Both the position numbers and the translations under genes were made by a program. This document shows, in pieces, positions 53,499-60,000 of a stretch of 60,000 bases of DNA. The DNA comes from Phoronis australis (Eukaryota; Phoronida; Phoronidae): positions 292,911 through 352,910 of the forward strand of contig NMRA01000032.1 of the NCBI GenBank assembly GCA_002633005.1. The letters are read 5' to 3'. Each line of letters begins with the position of its first letter. Positions within the stretch are counted from its first letter, which is position 1. The notes below the pieces were generated by a model. It did no database searches, was not told the DNA's origin, and saw only the letters and a program-made list of their open reading frames with translations.

Positions 53499-56400
53499 CT
53501 ACAACGAGACAACACAGTGTTAGGAAAGCTCACCTACTGATATTGATACATATAACAAAAACAATTACACTAATAACAATTAAGGATAGCTCACCTGAAT
53601 GACCCTTAGTAGTCGCTAACATTACCAAGGCAACATAACATTAAATTATACAAATGTAAAATCTTCTTGATTGCTTACAAATCACTATTTTACAAGTTTT
53701 GATTTGCATTAATCTTCAACAAGACTACTAACTACAAAAATAATCCTAATTATTTCTTCTCACCTGTATGGTGGTCTAATGGCTTAAGAATAAGATGACT
53801 TGCTGAGTTAGACAGGTAAAAGAGGTTTGTAATCTCTTGTAGTTGTCATCACAAACTGTTCCATTGCCCCAAATGGGTTACTAGCATTTTGTGAGAGCAT
53901 TTTTGAGTGACAAAGCAGTCAAGGGTCTTGATTAAATTATGATGAAGTTTGAAGATAGCACTCAACTCATAAGCAGTGTAAACAGTTAAAGGGGGTACGT
54001 TGGGCACTGTGTAGGTAATATGACAAACGGATTACCATTTGCCATTTTGACCCGCCAATTGAAAACAGTACTCGGTATAACTTTTAAAATGTTTAATTTG
54101 TTGTAAAAAACCTGAACTATTGTGGCCAAACCATTGACTTTACTGCTCGGCTGACATCCAAATCAATGTCATTTCCTTGTACACATGAATGGTCCAATTC
54201 AACAATCTTATTTTCAAATTCATTCATACCGCCTGGAAGTATAATGCTAAGTCAATATTCGAATCAATACGAAGCTCGCATTAGAAAGCCAAAATCAGCC
54301 AGCAAATTCTTGTGAGAAGTCGGTATGTACGTGTATGTATGTATTATGCTAATTCCTAATGGGATTATTCCAAACACATAACGGGCATTGACCTAAAAGA
54401 AGTATTACTCAGATTCATAAGATTAAAGAAACCAAATACTAAGACAACCACATATCCTGGACCACAACCAAGGCGGATCTGTCAATGAACAGATATCGGG
54501 GGATACTTCATTATTATATTTCAATAATACAACCATGGGTGCAAACGGGGATCCAGACCCCTTGACCCGCTCTGAGTCCACCCATAAATAAGGGTCCACC
54601 AAGGAATACACACAGAGCTTTGAATTCATAACGGGGATTTTTTAACTGGAGCACCTTTGACTGAATTCCTAAACATTGAAATACTTCTCAATTATTCATT
54701 CATTACTTGGTAAAATGAAATTTCTCCAAGTCTTTTGCTTTGTCATAAATTTGTTTGTTTCTTTGTTTTTTGCACACTAAAGGCCACATTTCATAACAAT
54801 CCTGGTGGAATTTATACACAACGCATGCATCGTGAACAGCTCGGAGCCGCTAGTTTTTGGCTGAAATCAGACGCAAGATGGTGGTGTGACAGCCATTTTC
54901 CACTTTTTTGTTTACACGAGCAGTTGCTTCTCCGTTTCTGGTTGGACTTTCTGATTTTTCTATGGACACATCATTTCAAGCAATATAGAATGCGAGCAAT
55001 CTCTTTTTCTCCAGGCCTTATCCTTCTTCTGTTATTGAAGATTTTCCAGTGACAGCTCGATAATTAACTAAATTTTCATTTGTTTTATCCCTCATGTCAG
55101 TGTGTTGCTAGTACCCTTAATACAAGACCTAGACATTGGAGAACCAATGCCTAAGTTCAAGAAACAGAGATATGAAACATGTGTGTAACAAAACACACAG
55201 GTTTATAGAATCCAGAGATATGATTGATAATTCTGTTACTGAAGCTACTAATTTTACATTGCTGTAACCCACTAAGGACAAGATGTCTACCTGTTTTAAT
55301 TAAGTTCTCAGACAGAGAAATGCAATTATGTCATAACACTGTTATACACACAAAAATGTAATGGAGTAATTGAAGATAATGATAGCATTACAGTTCAGGG
55401 CAGCCTGGCACAAGTGATCTAAATTAAAGCCTGAGTGCTTTATTTTTGCAGATGAATCTAATTTGCCTCCTCAATGCCAACAGACATAAATAGGATTATG
55501 AGACAGTAAGGTAGCCATAAATGGCTAGGCACTGGATCCCAGGAGCTGGCTCAGTTTACCACTTGGGGGAATCCTGCAATCACAAGGGGAGATAACTCTC
55601 GAACCTTAGTCATATTAGCAATAAGGCTCAGAGGGGAGGCAACAAAAACCCATGTCTTGGATAATTATCATTTTTCCCAGTTAATGATTTTTTACAGGTG
55701 AGATGTTCATAAATTAATGTCACTGTGGCAACCGTCATGTCCTCCAGGTATCTGGAGTACTCCAGCCATGAGCCCTAAGCAAACCCAAATTGATCAAATT
55801 CAGTTTCAAAGTATGTTGACATTAGCAAACAACATGGCTGTTGAGCAAAATTTATTTTATGAAATTTTTCCCAGAGATAAAGATTCTGAAAATTTTTAGT
55901 TGGTCACTTGTATGGATTGTATCGTGTAGATGTCATAAAAAAACATTTGACAATGTTCCCATTGTTTGCAGCATGGCAATTGACCTTAGAAAAATAAAAA
56001 AAAAATTCTAATTGATACTTTTTGCGCGCAACAAGTGGAGAATTATAGTACTTTCAATTAGATGCTAATCGTGAGTTCATACAAAAAGAATGATATAAAG
56101 AAAAGTTTTGTAGCAAATATTCAAACTGACTTTTTATAATCACCATAACAAAACTGGGCTCCCATCTTCTCAAAGGATGTACGTTCTGTCATAGCCAAGA
56201 CTGTCATCGTGCAATTTTTAAAGACCACATAGTTTATATCACACGGTTTTCGAAGATCACCTGTGAGTATGAATACGATCTATGAATTCCCATTAGATGC
56301 CACGTTTCGTTTTTTCTAAAAAGCACAAGGTTGCATTTGCAATCATATATTTACGACTGTCTCAACCACGACTGGACATACAAACATCAACAAAATGCCC

Positions 56401-59400
56401 CCCTGACCAAACACACTGACTGGACAAGGCTGAATGCCAAGAGAGAGTATTTTCTTTATTGGCCCTTGCAGGAAAACAATATTTTGCATAAGGAAAGCGT
56501 GACATATGACATAAATGAATAACATTTTGAAATTTCAATTAATGAATTAGATTAGTAACTTCGCATATTTTATCTGCTACATCTTTCCAGAGGTCAATTG
56601 AGCTCAGATGAACAGAGTTGGTCAATGAACAACCCATACCAAGTTCCAGACTTGAGGCAATAGTGTACTTGATGTGAGGGGTCACTTCATAGAGACCAGA
56701 ATGCCTTTCTCACATCAAGCAGATGGCTGAATGGCTAAAAATTGAAGCGTTAATCACTCTTATGAGAGATAGAGGAACGTAATTGCACACAGCTTTGGCA
56801 AAATGAGGTTATGCATAATTTCCCACAGGGCATTGCTCAGGCACAGCGTGGGGGGCGCAACCCATTTATAATTATTTTGATTTCGCATTTTGCATCAACT
56901 TGAGACAAAAACAGGATTTTTGTCTGAGAGATTATTCTGTAAATTTCCAACCACTATGATAGATTAAAATTAAGACACGGAACAACCAGGCAAATAAAAG
57001 TCAGTAAGAACTGTTCCGAATTAATTAGCATGAGATTTCACTAAAAGGAATTTCAGATTCTACTGTTGCATTCCATAACTGAAGACATGAAATCTTCATT
57101 TGTACCGTGGAACCATAAATTTTGTCCCACAATGCAACACTACAACTCGCTGTCCAATCACGGACATGGTAGCCATTTTGCTAGTCTATACTAATGTCTT
57201 GAGCTTATTCACAAAACACTCGCCTTTTACAAGCGTGACCTCACTTAACTGGCTCCATGGAACATGCCCAAGAATTATTAACCCAACACTGGACAAAAAG
57301 TCCAACTCGCATTTGATAATACAAGCAGCAGGGTATAACATTAACACCAGTGATGCTAATAGGTCACACGTTTTTAGGGATCACAAGTGCCTGGGGTGGT
57401 GTGCAGTCCACTTGGAAGGTACAAAAAAATGTAGTGCGCAAAAAAATGTTGAAATTTCCATTCTGTAAAATTTTCACAAAATTTTTTCAATTTTACATCA
57501 AAGATATATTATAACACCAAATAATTGTCATATCATTTTTTAAAGCTCTATACCATAGGTACTATCAGATAATGATTCTGAAAATTTTGGGGCACTGGAA
57601 AATGAAACAAATGGCAATTATTTTTGTTCGAAATCGGTAAAATTTTAAAGTTATGTATTAATGATTTGTGTGACAGCTCGATCGTACAAACCTGACGATG
57701 GAGTAGAATTTGCACAATAAATTATAATACAGTTTTTGTCGTATGGTGACCAAAAAATGAATGACTTACAGTATATTTCATGTCATTCATAATCAGCAGT
57801 CGTTGCGTGTTATCCCACCGTATAGTGGTAAAATTTCATTTGTGTAGGACACAATATGGTCGAAAAAGTGAAACTTAAAACTTATCTCATTTTTTTATCG
57901 ACAATTAGCACTAACTTAATGCTTTTCTATGTCCAATTTCTATCATCTGCAGCTACCGTTAGACATTCTTTTGAAATGTCAATTTTTAAAGAATAATTTT
58001 TGTCCTAAATTAATGAGATTTTACCGTAGTCAATGTTGTGAAAGTACATTGTAAAATTAAGTACGCCTGCATTGTTCATAGGGGTAGCAACTGCTCTTTC
58101 GTAAGAGATACAGCTCTGGGATAGTTGGCAATTGTTACAGACTCCATTAACTTAGTGCAACTTAATGCGGGTCATATTTGATATACTGAGTTTGGGACTG
58201 GTTTGACTCTACAATTAATAGTGGTGCACTTAGCAAAGTGGATTCCAATTTTGTTCTTCATGGAGTGCGACAGTATGCAACTAGCCGTGTTGTTCATAGG
58301 GGTCACAATTACTATTACATAAGATCCAGCTTTTAGGCGAAAGGCAAATGATTTCCAATATCAATTACTCACTTAATACATGTACTTGGCAGAACTCCCA
58401 GTTAAAGGATAGATTTGACCCCGGCAATTTCTACACAGGTCATGAAAATAACCCATACAGTGAGCTTCCATTAATCACTTTTTTCACATTCCCTCCACCA
58501 AGACTGTACGATAATGCTCACAAGAAAGATTACCTGCGACAATCCTCCTATCTAGTGTAAATTATGATTGAAAAATAGACTCGTATTTTGTCAAATTTCG
58601 TACCAAATATTACAATTACAATAAAAAAATTCTCCCGTTTGGAAGTGTCTAAATTTTCAGTCAAAATTGAATTTTCTTCATTCTTAAGATTGGCAGTGGG
58701 CGATTTTGGCATTCATCATATTTCTGAGATGTTGACATTGAGATGCGCATCAACAACAGAGTGTGACAATTAACTTGGCAGTTCATAAAATGTTGAAGAA
58801 AATAGCCACCGATGCAACATTTTCATGCGTCATCGTTGTGTGTAACTCCAAGGTGAATGACCCATCTTTGTCATGTAATAGCAATTCACAAATTCCAACA
58901 TTGCTTATTTCTAGAATTTGATACAATATTTGAGCTACAACAGAGTAGCAAATTTTTCACTCTTCCAAACTGAAGAATTTTGATGTAAGAAAATTCTGCT
59001 ATCCTCACTACTGCAGGTTTTACACTGCATACAGCTCTATACATACAACACAAGGTTCACTTGCATCGATGACACAGCTGTCAAATTTTAAACAGGGACG
59101 ACGGAGGTTATAGGTAGTCTAAAATTTGGAACAGCCTGATCACCATGCCACCTAGTGTCCAATAACTTCGGAAGACGGCTGCTGACTGGAGCCGAAACTC
59201 CCAAGGAATTATGTTCTTTCTGGTTGTGAAAACAAGAAACTATTAATCATCTATTCTACCAACTATTTAATGACGACACAGCCAGTCTTTGCAAAAATGG
59301 AGGTATGACGTTTTGGCAATTTCGTGGCCAATCAACTAAAGGACTACCACAGTGTTGTTGATTATTATGGCAAATGAAGAAAATTTATTCACCTGTGCTG

Positions 59401-59544
59401 AACGATGATCATTAGGAGGTACTTATGTGTAAAGGTATCTCCCTATGACATCTGAATAGATTGACAGAATAAAACTGGATAGAGTTCAGAGAACAGTCTC
59501 GGGGCAGGAAAAATCTAACCAAAATCATGTGTTCTCATTTAAAA

Positions 59545-59640
59545 TAGACGGCAAAATCTCGCTGAATCTCACGAAGTCTTGCATTTCTAGCGAAGTCCTA
59601 GCAAAATCCTAGCGTTATCGAACTGACCCCATTCGTTAGT
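59545..59640 (+). repeat. Partial copy of the 50162-50292 element
   Basis: Shares AATCTCACG-AGTCTTGCAT and several CTAGCGAA/CTCG words with the interior of the other element; the ends are not recognisable. Confidence 0.45.
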
Positions 59641-59745
59641 ATGGGGGCTTCCCTATAACAAGGGTACCATGTGACATTATGAAGGCATGGATCTCCACGA
59701 GTAGGACCCTTTTTGTTACACAACCGCCACCTAGTGGACTTCGAG
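59638..59745 (+). repeat. Dispersed repeat, copy B
   Basis: Shares GGGGGCTTCC, AAGGGTACCATGTGAC and GCCACCTAGTGGACTTC with 5548-5645, with a slightly longer middle. Confidence 0.65.
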
Positions 59746-60000
59746 TTCCAACTTGGGAGCAAACAATTCTCTCCTCCAAGTTCTGATTTTCACAGGATGT
59801 TTGATTTATGTTTATCTCATCAGAATGAGATAATGGTCTAGTTATTGGAAAAGGGCTTTTATGTGGTGAATGACAAAATTAAGGTCAGAAATGACAGGTA
59901 ATTACCTTCTCTGTCTCAAGCAATGGCAATAAGTACAAAATATGTTGACAGATAAATCCTTGATGGATACCGGATACCAGAGAGGAAACATAACTAAGAC

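Larger units (their letters stand above)
53499..60000. other. Upstream stretch without recognisable exon
   Basis: Both strands were read for the missing N-terminal RyR blocks (FLRTxD, VCLSC, LAAEGFGNR) and none was found. It holds dispersed repeats (59545-59745), a tRNA-like stretch near 53765-53840, and random short open frames. Most likely the intron leading to the real first exons beyond the window. Confidence 0.7.

Noticed and set aside
53765-53840. tRNA-Glu-like 5' half (GGTGGTCTAATGGCTTAAGA)
   Set aside because: The 3' half does not pair and the B-box is not convincing; at best a SINE remnant.
54735-55052. Plus-strand open frame of 105 codons
   Set aside because: Hydrophobic, aromatic-rich translation of AT-rich sequence with no known motif; likely chance.
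57100-57468. Plus-strand open frame of 122 codons
   Set aside because: No recognisable domain or codon pattern, and it lies in the putative long intron. Such lengths arise by chance.
1-60000. CRISPR arrays, operons, ribosome-binding sites, phage or plasmid features
   Set aside because: The window is spliced animal DNA; the short tandem repeats have no spacer organisation.

Overview
This is a window of animal nuclear DNA: AT-rich, with many introns and many short dispersed repeats. One gene can be supported, on the minus strand and running from about 53,500 down past position 1. It encodes a ryanodine receptor (RyR), the very large homotetrameric Ca2+-release channel of the sarco/endoplasmic reticulum. 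I placed 56 exons (408-53498). Their reading phases agree at every junction and sum to 8,868 nt, or 2,956 codons with no stop. That is roughly the N-terminal 60% of a protein of about 5,000 residues. The first ~50-60 residues should lie beyond the right edge; the C-terminal half (third RIH-type/solenoid part, EF-hands, pore) lies beyond the left edge. Many stretches match insect RyR more closely than vertebrate RyR, such as a [17 protein letters not shown]-type motif and the [14 protein letters not shown] linker. The organism is therefore probably an invertebrate. A lophotrochozoan is my guess from gene structure and AT-richness; the sequence does not prove it.

Layout, in the direction of transcription (right to left). 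60000-53499: no recognisable exon, several dispersed repeats. 53498-42905 (exons 1-9): N-terminal beta-trefoil and MIR region. 42600-39623 (exons 10-14): first RIH domain. 38918-37431 (exons 15-16): SPRY1. 37080-34013 (exons 17-22): RyR repeats 1 and 2. 32708-29991 (exons 23-25): SPRY2. 27836-19918 (exons 26-31): end of SPRY2, then a long variable, serine-rich and basic linker. 20581-18554 (exons 31-33): SPRY3. 17394-9805 (exons 34-44): junctional and helical solenoid. 9483-4122 (exons 45-51): second RIH domain. 3398-408 (exons 52-56): solenoid leading into RyR repeat 3. A 459-nt assembly gap (41186-41644) lies in the intron between exons 11 and 12, so no identified exon is lost.

The most interesting material is in the introns. 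At three separate exons, a segment spanning the exon edge and its splice site has been copied into the adjacent intron: three or four copies with a 72-bp period at the exon 37 acceptor, six copies of ~27 bp at the exon 28 donor, and a ~140-bp decayed copy downstream of exon 2. There is also a GC-AG intron (after exon 27), a set of five GTTTGT donors, and four candidate extra exons that keep the frame: a 120-nt cassette, 30-nt and 21-nt microexons, and a possible mutually exclusive partner of exon 52. Together these suggest considerable isoform variation in the cytosolic part of the channel. Hairpin/MITE-like elements, tRNA-derived SINE-like copies and an over-represented GCCACCTAGT motif make up the rest.
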